Shown piece by piece: positions 53,396 through 62,470 of a stretch of 64,000 nucleotides of DNA. The stretch lies in assembly GCF_013204795.1 (NCBI RefSeq), contig NZ_JABMKW010000020.1:310001-374000 (forward strand), in the 5' to 3' direction. The DNA is from Pedobacter panaciterrae. GTDB taxonomy: Bacteria; Bacteroidota; Bacteroidia; Sphingobacteriales; Sphingobacteriaceae. Both the position numbers and the translations under genes were made by a program. Position 1 is the first letter of the stretch. The number at the start of each line of letters is the position of its first letter. Under the pieces are notes generated by a model that had not been told where the DNA came from, did not search any database, and saw nothing but the letters and a program-made list of their open reading frames with translations.

Positions 53396-56035
53396 ATGAA
53401 AAATAATGATAACAGACGTTCATTTATAAAGAAAATAACCATCGGCGGTATCGGACTCACTGCGATGCCATCGGTGATGATGGCCGAAGCCGGAAGCGAT
53501 ACGCCTGATAAGGTAAATGAAACTTTACAGGCGTCTTTAAAACAGGATGAAAAGAATATAAAAAGAGCTTATAATACCAGCTATAAAAACGAAAATCTCA
53601 GAAGAGTAGCATTTCCGATTGGTGGTTTGGGTTCTGGGATGTTCTGTTTAGAAGGTAGCGGAACCATATCTCATATGTCTATTCGCAACAGACCTGAAAT
53701 ATTTCATGAGCCCAATATGTTTGCCGCAATTGCTGTAAAAGGCAAACAAACGGTAGCACGGGTATTGGAAGGGCCAATTGAAGAGTGGAAGATGTTTGGT
53801 CAGCGCGGTACGGGTAATGGGGCTAGCGGGAGTAACTACGGTTTGCCAAGATTCAACAGTGCTGTATTTACAGATCGCTTTCCATTTGCAACTATTGATC
53901 TTGAAGAAAAGGACATACCGTTAACAACACAGATTTTGGGATGGAGTCCATTTATTCCAACTGACGAAGACAACTCAAGCTTACCAGCAGGTGCATTAGA
54001 ATATAAATTCACAAACAATACTTCAGAAACTATTGAAGCAGTCTTTTCTTATAATGCAAGAAATTTTGTGTTACAGGGCGGCCAAAAAGGAGCCATTAAA
54101 AAGTTATCAAATGGATTCATTCTGTCGCAGGAAGGAACAACTGAAAAACCACATTTAAAAACAGACTTTGCTATTTTCACCCATGAACCTGCAACTGTGG
54201 ATTATTGTTGGTTCAGAGGTGGATGGTTTGACCCTTTAACCATGGTTTGGAATACAATTAAAGAGGGAAAAGTTAAGGCTCAGGAGCCTGATTCAGATGC
54301 ACCTGGTGCTTCGTTATTTGTTCCGTTTAAATTAAACGCAGGAGAACAAAAAACCATCAGGCTTATGATGGCCTGGTATGTTCCGGATTCAGATCTTCAT
54401 ATTGGAGATGTGGTCGTTGATCCAAAAAAGGCTGAATCGGCGGATTGTTGTGTAACCCCCTCTGCCATTGGTTTGGAAGAGAAGTCAACTTACAATGATC
54501 GAAATTACAAACCCTGGTATAGCAGTAAATTTAAAGGCATAGAAGAGGCTGCAGCTTATTGGAAAGATAATTATGAGGAACTGCAAAAGAAGTCAGCAAT
54601 ATTCCGTGATGCTTTTTACTCGAGTACTTTACCTCCGGCAGTTGTTGAAGCCGTTGCGGCAAACCTGACTATCCTTAAATCGCCAACAGTATTGAGACAA
54701 TATGATGGTCGTTTGTGGAGCTGGGAAGGGTGCGGAGATGATGGTGGGTGCTGTCATGGTAGTTGTACACACGTATGGAATTACGCACAGGCAATTCCTC
54801 ATCTTTTTCCATCCCTGGAAAGGAGTTTGAGAACTACAGAGTTCTGTGAAAATCAAAATTTTGAAGGGCATCAGCAATTTAGGGCAAATATGCCTATTAG
54901 TCCGGCTAAACATGATTTTCATGCTGCTGCAGATGGCCAGCTTGGGGGCATCATGAAAGTATACAGAGAATGGAGAATTAGTGGTGATGCCATATGGTTA
55001 AAAAAAATATATCCAATGGTAAAAACGAGCATGGATTATGCAATTAACACCTGGGATCCAAGAAGCAAGGGAATTGTCGAAGAGCCGCATCATAATACCT
55101 ATGATATTGAGTTCTGGGGACCTGACGGGATGTGTACGAGTTTTTACCTGGGAGCCCTTAATGCAATTATTAAGATGGGACAGTTTCTTAAAAAAGATAT
55201 ATCAAAATATAAGACACTCTACACTGCCGGCAAAAAGTTCATGGAAAGTGAGTTATATAATGGAGAATATTTTAATCAGAAAATTCAGTGGACAGGGTTA
55301 AACGCGCCAAATCCAGTAAATGAAAAATCTTTTGCTACTCAATATACTGCTGAAGCATTAGAAATATTAAAGAAAGAGGGACCAAAATATCAGTATGGAA
55401 CGGGTTGCTTATCTGATGGTATTCTTGGCGGATGGATTTCCAGAATGTGCGGACTTGAAGAACCGTTGGATGTTGAAAAGACCAAAAGTCATTTATTATC
55501 TGTTCACAAATACAATCTGAAGGCAGATTTAAGTGACCACGTAAACCCTCAGCGTCCATCATATGCTGCAGGGCATGAAGGCGGCCTTTTGTTATGTTCA
55601 TGGCCGAAAGGAGGGATGTTGTCTCTGCCCTTTGTTTACAGCAATGAAGTGTGGACAGGAATTGAGTATCAGGTAGCATCCCATCTGATGCTTATGGGGC
55701 AAGTGAATGAAGGTCTGGATATTGTAAAGGCTTGTCGCGACCGATATGATGGCCGAGTGCGTAATCCTTTTAATGAATATGAATGTGGGCACTGGTATGC
55801 CAGGGCAATGTCTAGCTACGGAATGATACAAGGGCTTACCGGAGTACGCTATGATGCCGTAGACAAGACCTTACATGTAGATTCCAAAGTAGGAGATTTT
55901 ACCAGCTTCCTATCGACAAATTCAGGTTTCGGTACAGTAAGTTTTAAAGATAATAAAGCATCACTTAACATTGCTTACGGTAAAATACCAGTTAAAAAAG
56001 TACTGATAGCAGGTAAAGAAACACGATTGTCGTAG
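53396..56035 (+). CDS. Tat-exported GH116-like glycoside hydrolase (DUF608)
   Basis: The 879-residue protein has a twin-arginine signal (R-R-S-F-I-K-K, Arg7-Arg8), a beta-sandwich N-terminal domain and an (alpha/alpha)6 catalytic domain. The GH116 motifs T-H-V-W-N-Y-A-Q-A (near residue 458) and N-T-Y-D-I-E-F-W-G-P (near 567-576) are present; the Asp in the second matches the family acid/base. Export in folded form suggests a cofactor or metal: it has an unusual Cys-rich spot (G-C-G-D-D-G-G-C-C-H-G-S-C near 445). GH116 includes beta-glucosidases and glucosylceramidases, and the family occurs in D-arabinan loci. Specificity is unknown. Confidence 0.85.
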   Translation: MKNNDNRRSFIKKITIGGIGLTAMPSVMMAEAGSDTPDKVNETLQASLKQDEKNIKRAYNTSYKNENLRRVAFPIGGLGSGMFCLEGSGTISHMSIRNRPEIFHEPNMFAAIAVKGKQTVARVLEGPIEEWKMFGQRGTGNGASGSNYGLPRFNSAVFTDRFPFATIDLEEKDIPLTTQILGWSPFIPTDEDNSSLPAGALEYKFTNNTSETIEAVFSYNARNFVLQGGQKGAIKKLSNGFILSQEGTTEKPHLKTDFAIFTHEPATVDYCWFRGGWFDPLTMVWNTIKEGKVKAQEPDSDAPGASLFVPFKLNAGEQKTIRLMMAWYVPDSDLHIGDVVVDPKKAESADCCVTPSAIGLEEKSTYNDRNYKPWYSSKFKGIEEAAAYWKDNYEELQKKSAIFRDAFYSSTLPPAVVEAVAANLTILKSPTVLRQYDGRLWSWEGCGDDGGCCHGSCTHVWNYAQAIPHLFPSLERSLRTTEFCENQNFEGHQQFRANMPISPAKHDFHAAADGQLGGIMKVYREWRISGDAIWLKKIYPMVKTSMDYAINTWDPRSKGIVEEPHHNTYDIEFWGPDGMCTSFYLGALNAIIKMGQFLKKDISKYKTLYTAGKKFMESELYNGEYFNQKIQWTGLNAPNPVNEKSFATQYTAEALEILKKEGPKYQYGTGCLSDGILGGWISRMCGLEEPLDVEKTKSHLLSVHKYNLKADLSDHVNPQRPSYAAGHEGGLLLCSWPKGGMLSLPFVYSNEVWTGIEYQVASHLMLMGQVNEGLDIVKACRDRYDGRVRNPFNEYECGHWYARAMSSYGMIQGLTGVRYDAVDKTLHVDSKVGDFTSFLSTNSGFGTVSFKDNKASLNIAYGKIPVKKVLIAGKETRLS

Positions 56036-56065
56036 TTGTAAAGTATATAAATTAAAATAGAAACG

Positions 56066-57136
56066 ATGAAATTATATCTGATCGGCGGTTTCCTGGGTAG
56101 CGGTAAAACAACGGCTATTCGAAATGCATGCGCTCAATTAATGAAAGAGAATGTGAACGTTGGTGTAATTACTAACGACCAAGGGGTTCAGTTGGTAGAT
56201 ACCAGATTCATCCGTAATGCAAATATTCCAGTAATGGAAGTGACCGATGGTTGTTTTTGTTGTAATTATGATAAAGTAGACAGTTTGATTGAAATACTAA
56301 AAGAAACCCATCACGCTGAAATTGTATTTGCGGAATCAGTAGGATCCTGTACAGATATGATTGCCACAGTGGTAAAACCACTGCAAAAATTTCGCAAGGA
56401 TATAGGAACCGTAATCTCTGTTTTTGTTGATGCAAATGTGTTACCGACGATGCTCCAGGCTGCACCGTTATTTGTGGATAGTGTGACTTATATTTATAAG
56501 AAACAAATTGAAGAGGCAGATATCCTTATTGTCAATAAGATTGATTCTCTGACTAACGATGAGTTAAACAAGATGGAACGTTTGGTAAATAGTAAGTTTC
56601 CTGAAAAAACAATTTTGTTTCAAAATTCGCTTGATATAGAAAGCATAGACCAGTGGTTAATTACACTGGAAAATTTTAAAGCAGCCACCAGAAACTCTTT
56701 GGAAATTGACTATGATATTTATGGTGCAGGAGAAGCAGAACTTGCCTGGCTTGATATTGAATTGGAATTGTTTGCTGATGAAAGTAATGTGTTTGAGGCA
56801 GGAGTTGCACTTGCAAAGGAAATTCATTGGGAAATAACCGAACAGAAATTGCCAATAGGCCATTTAAAATTCTTCGTTGACGATGGAGTGCAACAAAAGA
56901 AGATAAGCTTTACAGCGGGAAGTCAAAACGCAATAACTGAGGTTACAAAATCGTCTTCTTCAAAGGTAGATATACTGATCAATGCAAGAGTGCAAACTGA
57001 ACCGGAACATCTTGAAGCTTTGGTGTTCGATATGATCGGCAAAATTGAAGCAAGCTCAGGGCATAAATTTATTACGAAAGGTATTTCCTCATTTAAACCG
57101 GGCTACCCAAAACCAACACATAGGATTATTGATTAG
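56066..57136 (+). CDS. COG0523 (CobW/HypB/UreG-like) GTPase, putative metallochaperone
   Basis: The 356-residue protein has a Walker A loop G-F-L-G-S-G-K-T-T (8-16), the signature C-F-C-C (Cys63, 65, 66) of COG0523 metal-transfer GTPases and the guanine-specificity motif N-K-I-D. These proteins hand metal ions to client enzymes. In a sugar operon this is unexpected; possible clients are the Mn-dependent isomerase, the Fe- or other metal-dependent UxaA protein, or the cysteine-rich GH116-like enzyme. It starts 30 bp after the GH116-like gene. Confidence 0.85.
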   Translation: MKLYLIGGFLGSGKTTAIRNACAQLMKENVNVGVITNDQGVQLVDTRFIRNANIPVMEVTDGCFCCNYDKVDSLIEILKETHHAEIVFAESVGSCTDMIATVVKPLQKFRKDIGTVISVFVDANVLPTMLQAAPLFVDSVTYIYKKQIEEADILIVNKIDSLTNDELNKMERLVNSKFPEKTILFQNSLDIESIDQWLITLENFKAATRNSLEIDYDIYGAGEAELAWLDIELELFADESNVFEAGVALAKEIHWEITEQKLPIGHLKFFVDDGVQQKKISFTAGSQNAITEVTKSSSSKVDILINARVQTEPEHLEALVFDMIGKIEASSGHKFITKGISSFKPGYPKPTHRIID

Positions 57137-57154
57137 ATCTATCAAAAGAATAAA

Positions 57155-57868
57155 ATGCAGAATCAAGTAAGAAAATATACTGCTGAATTTATAAGCACAT
57201 TTATAATGGTTTTCTGTGGTACAGGGGCGATTATCATTAACCAGGAATCGGGTGGAGTGGTAACGCATATGGGTATAGCAATCACCTTTGGTTTGGTTGT
57301 GATGAGTATGATTTACGCTTTTGGAAATATTTCGGGTGCGCACATGAATCCGGCGGTGAGCATTGCCCTTACCATATCAGGAAAGCATCCGCTAAAAGAT
57401 TTGGTACCTTTTGTTTTGAGTCAGCTGGCAGGAGCGATCGCAGCAAGTTGCACGTTGCAGGCCCTGTTTCCAGCTAATGATACACTAGGATCAACATTAC
57501 CTGCAGGTTCCGCTTTTCAATCTTTCATACTTGAGTTTTTCCTAACATTTTTTTTAATGCTTGTAATCATTAGCGTAGGAAGAAAAAGTAAAAAAGAGGG
57601 GAGCCTTGCCGGGATAGTAATTGGAGGTGTAGTTGGTTTGGAAGCGATGTTTGCGGGGCCAATTTGCGGAGCATCAATGAACCCGGCGAGATCATTAGCC
57701 CCGGCAGTTATTTCTGGTCATACGGAACATTTATGGGTGTATTTGAGTGCAACGATTTTTGGTGCTATCATGGCTGTTTTAGTCGGCAAATTTTTATTAG
57801 CTGAAACCTTTGTTCCACAGACGCATACTGAAGTTGAAAAATCAAGAATTAGCGCTTATGAAAATTGA
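57155..57868 (+). CDS. MIP family channel (aquaporin)
   Basis: The 237-residue protein has six membrane helices and both signature motifs, M-N-P-A-V-S (first half) and M-N-P-A-R-S (second half), of the MIP family. The residues around the motifs fit water channels (AqpZ-like) better than glycerol facilitators, but small polyols or hydrogen peroxide are possible. It lies 18 bp after the GTPase gene and its stop overlaps the next gene by 11 bp, so it is firmly in the operon. The reason for a channel here is unknown. Confidence 0.88.
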   Translation: MQNQVRKYTAEFISTFIMVFCGTGAIIINQESGGVVTHMGIAITFGLVVMSMIYAFGNISGAHMNPAVSIALTISGKHPLKDLVPFVLSQLAGAIAASCTLQALFPANDTLGSTLPAGSAFQSFILEFFLTFFLMLVIISVGRKSKKEGSLAGIVIGGVVGLEAMFAGPICGASMNPARSLAPAVISGHTEHLWVYLSATIFGAIMAVLVGKFLLAETFVPQTHTEVEKSRISAYEN

Positions 57869-58193
57869 GGATAAAACTGTGGTATCTATTAGATATAAGA
57901 TGGAAAATAGTAGAGGGGAGGTGCTTGAAGATATTCTGGATGGGTTGCCAATCAACTATTTACATGGTCATGGAACCATTTTCCCTTCCCTGGAAGCAGA
58001 ACTCAAAGGTTTAAATGAAGGAGAAGAAAAACAGATTTTTTTGTCAAAGGAAACAGGATATCAGGATTTAGATGATGAGTTTCATATCTGGGTTGTTGTT
58101 GACAAGGTTCGGTATGCCAGCGATGAAGAGCTGGAAAAAGGGTTAAATCCAGTGTTGTCAGACGGTTATTGTGGCCCAGAGGGTTGCTGTTAG
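57858..58193 (+). CDS. Short FKBP-type (SlyD-like) peptidyl-prolyl isomerase with cysteine tail
   Basis: The 111-residue protein starts with K-I-E-D-K-T-V-V-S-I-R-Y and has L-H-G-H-G-T-I-F-P-S-L-E near residue 35, as in SlyD-like FKBPs with an inserted domain, though the insert here is short. It ends in G-Y-C-G-P-E-G-C-C, a compact three-cysteine tail like the metal-binding tails of SlyD. ATG 57858 overlaps the aquaporin stop, indicating translational coupling. Together with the COG0523 GTPase it suggests metal handling for an enzyme of this operon. Cytoplasmic. Confidence 0.8.
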   Translation: MKIEDKTVVSIRYKMENSRGEVLEDILDGLPINYLHGHGTIFPSLEAELKGLNEGEEKQIFLSKETGYQDLDDEFHIWVVVDKVRYASDEELEKGLNPVLSDGYCGPEGCC

Positions 58194-58208
58194 AAAGGAT
58201 TAAAAAAA

Positions 58209-59888
58209 ATGAAAAGACTTGAAAAAATAGCATTTGTATTTATTATACTAAGCATGCTTTTCTATAAGGATGCAATAAGTAAAGATAAAAACATGGACGT
58301 TTGGCTGGAAAGCTCGTTGAAACGGATTTTTCCTCAATCACCAGGTAAGGCCACTGATCATCTCACCTTAATTGTAGCTAGAAACAGTAGGGTATCCTTT
58401 CAGGTTGGATTTCATAGCAATATGAAAGACAGGGTAGAGATTGCCTGTGATGTTGAAACCGGAGCAGTTAAGCATGAAGTTCGTTATGTAGGCCTGGTTC
58501 CTTTTCAAAACTTTAATACCGATGTACGTGAGGAAGAGCTTGATGGCATTGGTTTCTTACCGGGAATGTTACCAGATCCACTTTACCCGCTTACCCGTGT
58601 AGATGCTAATCCATATGCAAGCCGCTCTTTTTGGGTTACATTAAGGATTCCAGAAAATATAGAACCGGGTATTCACCAATGCAAAGTAAAAGTAAGCTGG
58701 AATGAGGGAAAAGTTAACATGGAGAAAACGCTTTTGGTTGATTTAAATATTAGCAAGCTTATTGTTCAGCCTCGTAAAAATTTTCATGTAACCCATTGGT
58801 GGAGAGGCGAAGCTACCTGGGCTCAGTATAAGACTGAAATGTATGATGAAAAATGGTGGCAGCTCACTAAGGCACAGATGAAGAATTTAATTGATCATGG
58901 AAATGATGTAGCCTTTATTCAAAATTTGTTTGAGCTTAAAACTGTATTTAAAAAGCCTTGTCAGATGCTGATCATCAATGAAACCAGTCCTGGTAAATAT
59001 AGTTTTGATTGGTCTCGTATAAAGCGGTTCGTTGATATGACTAAGGAATTGGGCTACAAAAAATTTGAATGGGGTCATCTTTTTCTTTACTGGGGTGTTG
59101 AAAATGCAATGCATGTTTATACGCAAAAAGGTGATAAATATGAACTGCTTTGGGATGAGAATCTTTCTGCAACTTCTCCGGTTTACCTAAATTTTCTAAA
59201 ACAATATCTGCCAGAGTTTCATCGCTTCCTTAAGAAGGAAAACGTATTAGACGATTCCTATTTTCATTTATCGGATGAGCCTGGATCTGAGCATATACAA
59301 AACTACAAGAGGGCTAGAAAAATACTACAGGAACTGGCTCCCTGGATGAAGGTAATGGATGCATTAAGTGATGTGAGGTACGGAAGAGAGAAATTAACTG
59401 ATATACCGATTCCAATCATTAGCTCGGCCGGCGATTACCTTAAAGAGAATATTCCTCATTGGGTGTATTACTGCACAGGACCCAGAGATCAGTGGCTTAA
59501 TCGGTTCTACGACACCCCACTTGCTAAAATCAGAATGTCGGGTTTTTTATTTTATCATTTGAAAGCTCAGGGCTTTTTACACTGGGGATACAACTATTGG
59601 AATGTAGTGGAAAAGGAAGAACCTATTGATCCCTTTACCAATGCATCAGGAAGTGCTTATCCTGGAATTGCAGCTGGAGATCCCTTTGTAGTTTATCCGG
59701 GACCAGATGGGCCATACGATTCAATAAGATGGGAAATATTTGCAGAATCTCTTCAGGACTATGCCATTTTGCAGTCGGCTGGTATTAAGCAGGACGATCC
59801 CATGCTATCTGAAATAAAAACTTATGCTGATTTCCCTAAGAAAGAAGAATGGATAGATCAGACTATGAAACGAATACTAGAAAAATAA
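58209..59888 (+). CDS. DUF4091 domain-containing exported protein, putative glycoside hydrolase
   Basis: The 559-residue protein has an N-terminal hydrophobic segment (about 7-22) that is a signal peptide or anchor, a beta-sandwich region, and a (beta/alpha)8-like domain ending in the DUF4091 signature: W-G-Y-N-Y-W-N near residue 460, then V-Y-P-G-P-D-G-P-Y-D-S-I-R-W-E and S-L-Q-D-Y-A-I-L. Candidate catalytic acids lie in L-S-D-E-P-G-S (near 360). DUF4091 proteins occur widely in Bacteroidota glycan loci with no firmly established activity here. Its place in the operon makes it a candidate novel arabinan-active enzyme. Confidence 0.75.
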   Translation: MKRLEKIAFVFIILSMLFYKDAISKDKNMDVWLESSLKRIFPQSPGKATDHLTLIVARNSRVSFQVGFHSNMKDRVEIACDVETGAVKHEVRYVGLVPFQNFNTDVREEELDGIGFLPGMLPDPLYPLTRVDANPYASRSFWVTLRIPENIEPGIHQCKVKVSWNEGKVNMEKTLLVDLNISKLIVQPRKNFHVTHWWRGEATWAQYKTEMYDEKWWQLTKAQMKNLIDHGNDVAFIQNLFELKTVFKKPCQMLIINETSPGKYSFDWSRIKRFVDMTKELGYKKFEWGHLFLYWGVENAMHVYTQKGDKYELLWDENLSATSPVYLNFLKQYLPEFHRFLKKENVLDDSYFHLSDEPGSEHIQNYKRARKILQELAPWMKVMDALSDVRYGREKLTDIPIPIISSAGDYLKENIPHWVYYCTGPRDQWLNRFYDTPLAKIRMSGFLFYHLKAQGFLHWGYNYWNVVEKEEPIDPFTNASGSAYPGIAAGDPFVVYPGPDGPYDSIRWEIFAESLQDYAILQSAGIKQDDPMLSEIKTYADFPKKEEWIDQTMKRILEK

Positions 59889-59899
59889 ATACTTGATTA

Positions 59900-61558
59900 A
59901 TGAAGTCAAAAACACTTAAAATAAATCGCACAGATAATATAGAGGTAGCATTATCGGATTTAAAAGCAGGTGATGCCATAAATAGTGATGAGGGAACTTA
60001 TGATTTGGTTACAGATGTTAAGGCAAAGCATAAATTTGCGACTATTGACCTACTGCCAGGAGATGATATTGTGATGTACGGGGTGCTTGTAGGCAAGGCA
60101 ACTACAGCAATTAAAAAAGGCGAAGTAATTACTACAGGCAATGTTAGTCATGCGGCTAATAACTATAAACTTAAGGAAAGAAAAACCAGCTGGGAATTGC
60201 CAGAAATATCCTCATGGAGCGATAAGACTTTTATGGGATATCATAGAGATAATGGCACAGTTGGCGTGGCCAATTACTGGCTGATCATCCCTTTGGTATT
60301 TTGTGAAAACAAGAATGTACAGGTTATTCAGGATGCCTTTATGAAAGGATTGGGATATCATGACAATGATTCATCCTATTACAATCAGGTACAGCAATTG
60401 GTTAAGATGCACAGAGCCGGTATAGCTGTTGAGGATATATTGAGCATAGACATAGGTACTTTAGATAGTGATGTAGTGGCAGAAAACAGGGTGTTTCCGA
60501 ATGTTGATGGGGTTAAGTTCTTAACACACTCATTAGGATGTGGTGGTACAAAAGACGATGCCATAAATCTTTGTGGCTTACTTGCAGGATATATAACGCA
60601 CCCCAATGTTGCAGGAGCTACTGTGCTAAGTCTTGGTTGTCAGAATGCACAAATACCGCTTTTAAAAGAGCAAATTGCAAAACGAGATCCTCAGTTCTCG
60701 AAACCTTTATATTGCTTTGAGCAGCAACAGGTAGGAACTGAATCTGAATTAATGAAATTGGCTATAAAACAAACCTTTGCAGGCTTGATGCAAGCCAATG
60801 AACTTAAGCGCCAACCCGCCCCTTTAAGCAAACTTTGTATTGGACTGGAGTGCGGGGGGTCAGATGGTTTTTCTGGAATTTCAGCTAACCCGGCTTTGGG
60901 GTATACTTCAGATCTATTGGTTGCTTTGGGATCATCGGTAATACTTTCGGAATTTCCAGAGCTTTGTGGTGTAGAGCAGGAACTTAGCGATCGTTGCTTA
61001 GATGAGACTGTCGCCCAGAAGTTCATGACCTTAATGACAGCTTACCATGAAAGAGCTAAAGCTGTAGGTTCAGGTTTTGATTCTAATCCGTCGGCAGGCA
61101 ATATACGTGATGGTTTAATTACTGACGCCATTAAATCTGCCGGTGCAGCAAAGAAAGCAGGTACGTCGCCGGTTATTGATGTTCTAGATTATCCAGAACA
61201 AGTTTCCAAACCAGGATTGACATTGCTATGTACACCTGGTAGCGATATAGAATCAACAACGGCAGAGGTTGGAGCAGGAGCTACACTTGTATTTTTCACA
61301 ACCGGATTGGGTACCCCAACGGGCAATCCTATTGCACCTGTAGTAAAAATCTCAACGAATACAACGCTATATAAAAAGATGAATGACATCATTGATATTG
61401 ATGCAGGTACAATAATAACTGGCGAAGAAACAATTAAACAGGTAGGAGAACGTATTCTCGATTACATCATAGAAATAGCCAGCGGGTCGATTAAAGCCAA
61501 GGCTGAAGCATTGGGACATAACGACTTTATTCCCTGGAAAAGAGGGATATCCTTATAA
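59900..61558 (+). CDS. UxaA-family (altronate dehydratase) sugar-acid dehydratase
   Basis: The 552-residue protein has an N-terminal SAF domain (about 10-95) and a UxaA catalytic domain, with L-S-L-G-C-Q-N and C-G-G-S-D-G-F-S-G-I-S-A-N-P (near 315-325) characteristic of altronate and galactarate dehydratases. The family uses a metal, reported as Fe or Mn. Members have also been shown to act as D-arabinonate dehydratase in non-phosphorylative D-arabinose pathways, which fits this context. It is followed 35 bp later by an FAH-family protein and then KGSADH, the remaining steps to 2-oxoglutarate. The name 'altronate dehydratase' should not be taken as settled. Confidence 0.85.
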   Translation: MKSKTLKINRTDNIEVALSDLKAGDAINSDEGTYDLVTDVKAKHKFATIDLLPGDDIVMYGVLVGKATTAIKKGEVITTGNVSHAANNYKLKERKTSWELPEISSWSDKTFMGYHRDNGTVGVANYWLIIPLVFCENKNVQVIQDAFMKGLGYHDNDSSYYNQVQQLVKMHRAGIAVEDILSIDIGTLDSDVVAENRVFPNVDGVKFLTHSLGCGGTKDDAINLCGLLAGYITHPNVAGATVLSLGCQNAQIPLLKEQIAKRDPQFSKPLYCFEQQQVGTESELMKLAIKQTFAGLMQANELKRQPAPLSKLCIGLECGGSDGFSGISANPALGYTSDLLVALGSSVILSEFPELCGVEQELSDRCLDETVAQKFMTLMTAYHERAKAVGSGFDSNPSAGNIRDGLITDAIKSAGAAKKAGTSPVIDVLDYPEQVSKPGLTLLCTPGSDIESTTAEVGAGATLVFFTTGLGTPTGNPIAPVVKISTNTTLYKKMNDIIDIDAGTIITGEETIKQVGERILDYIIEIASGSIKAKAEALGHNDFIPWKRGISL

Positions 61559-61593
61559 ACAGACAATTTCAAATTAAAACGAATAAATACATT

Positions 61594-62445
61594 ATGAAAT
61601 TATATAAAACTAAACAAGGTGCTATTTTGCATAGTGATGCGGGATATTATTTACTTAATACTGATTGGGATACATTGATTAATAATGACAACCTCTACAA
61701 ATATTTAGTTCATGTACTTAGTGAGAGTCCTGAATCTTTGCAGGAAAATAAAGCATTAGCAATATTAGAAAACGATGTTGAGGCACCAATTGGACAGCAG
61801 GAAGTTTGGGCAGCAGGAGTAACCTATCTGCGCAGTCGCGATGCCAGAAAAGAGGAATCTAAAGATTCCGGTGGGGCAAGCATGTATGATAAAGTTTATG
61901 ATGCAGATCGTCCTGAATTATTCTTTAAATCATTACCTCATCGTGTAGCTGGACATAAACAACACGTAAACATTAGAAAAGATTCGACCTGGAACGTGCC
62001 GGAACCTGAATTGACTTTGTTTATCAACGCTTCCGGAAACATACAGGCTTATACTATAGGAAACGACATGAGTTCCAGAAGCATTGAAGGAGAAAACACG
62101 TTGTATCTGCCGCAGGCAAAGATTTATGAAAGAAGTGCTGCTCTTGGACCGTGTTTATATATACCTGAAAAGCCGATATCCGATAAAACAATGATAGAGA
62201 TGGTTATCAACCGAAACAGTAAGGAGGTTTTTCGCGATTCGGTTTCTATTAGCAGAATGAAACGCTCTCTGAATGAGTTAGTAATCTATTTGTATGCTGA
62301 GTGCGACTTTAAAAACGGATGTTTTTTAATGACCGGAACTTGTATTGTACCTCCTAATGACTTTACTTTGAATGAAAAGGACGAGGTTAGCATAAGTATT
62401 GATAATATTGGAACATTAACAAATCACATAGCTATTCGTGTATAA
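61594..62445 (+). CDS. FAH-family protein, candidate 2-keto-3-deoxy-D-arabinonate dehydratase
   Basis: The 283-residue protein has a C-terminal fumarylacetoacetate-hydrolase-fold domain with the metal site Glu137-x-Glu139 (V-P-E-P-E-L) and Asp158 (I-G-N-D-M-S-S-R-S), the E-x-E...D pattern of the superfamily. Archaeal 2-keto-3-deoxy-D-arabinonate dehydratase belongs to this group and yields 2,5-dioxopentanoate. The neighbours, a UxaA dehydratase before and a KGSADH-type dehydrogenase after, match substrate and product of that step. A hydrolase role as in L-fuconate pathways is an alternative. Cytoplasmic, no signal. Confidence 0.8.
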   Translation: MKLYKTKQGAILHSDAGYYLLNTDWDTLINNDNLYKYLVHVLSESPESLQENKALAILENDVEAPIGQQEVWAAGVTYLRSRDARKEESKDSGGASMYDKVYDADRPELFFKSLPHRVAGHKQHVNIRKDSTWNVPEPELTLFINASGNIQAYTIGNDMSSRSIEGENTLYLPQAKIYERSAALGPCLYIPEKPISDKTMIEMVINRNSKEVFRDSVSISRMKRSLNELVIYLYAECDFKNGCFLMTGTCIVPPNDFTLNEKDEVSISIDNIGTLTNHIAIRV

Positions 62446-62470
62446 AAAATAGCTTTAAATTTTACTAAAT

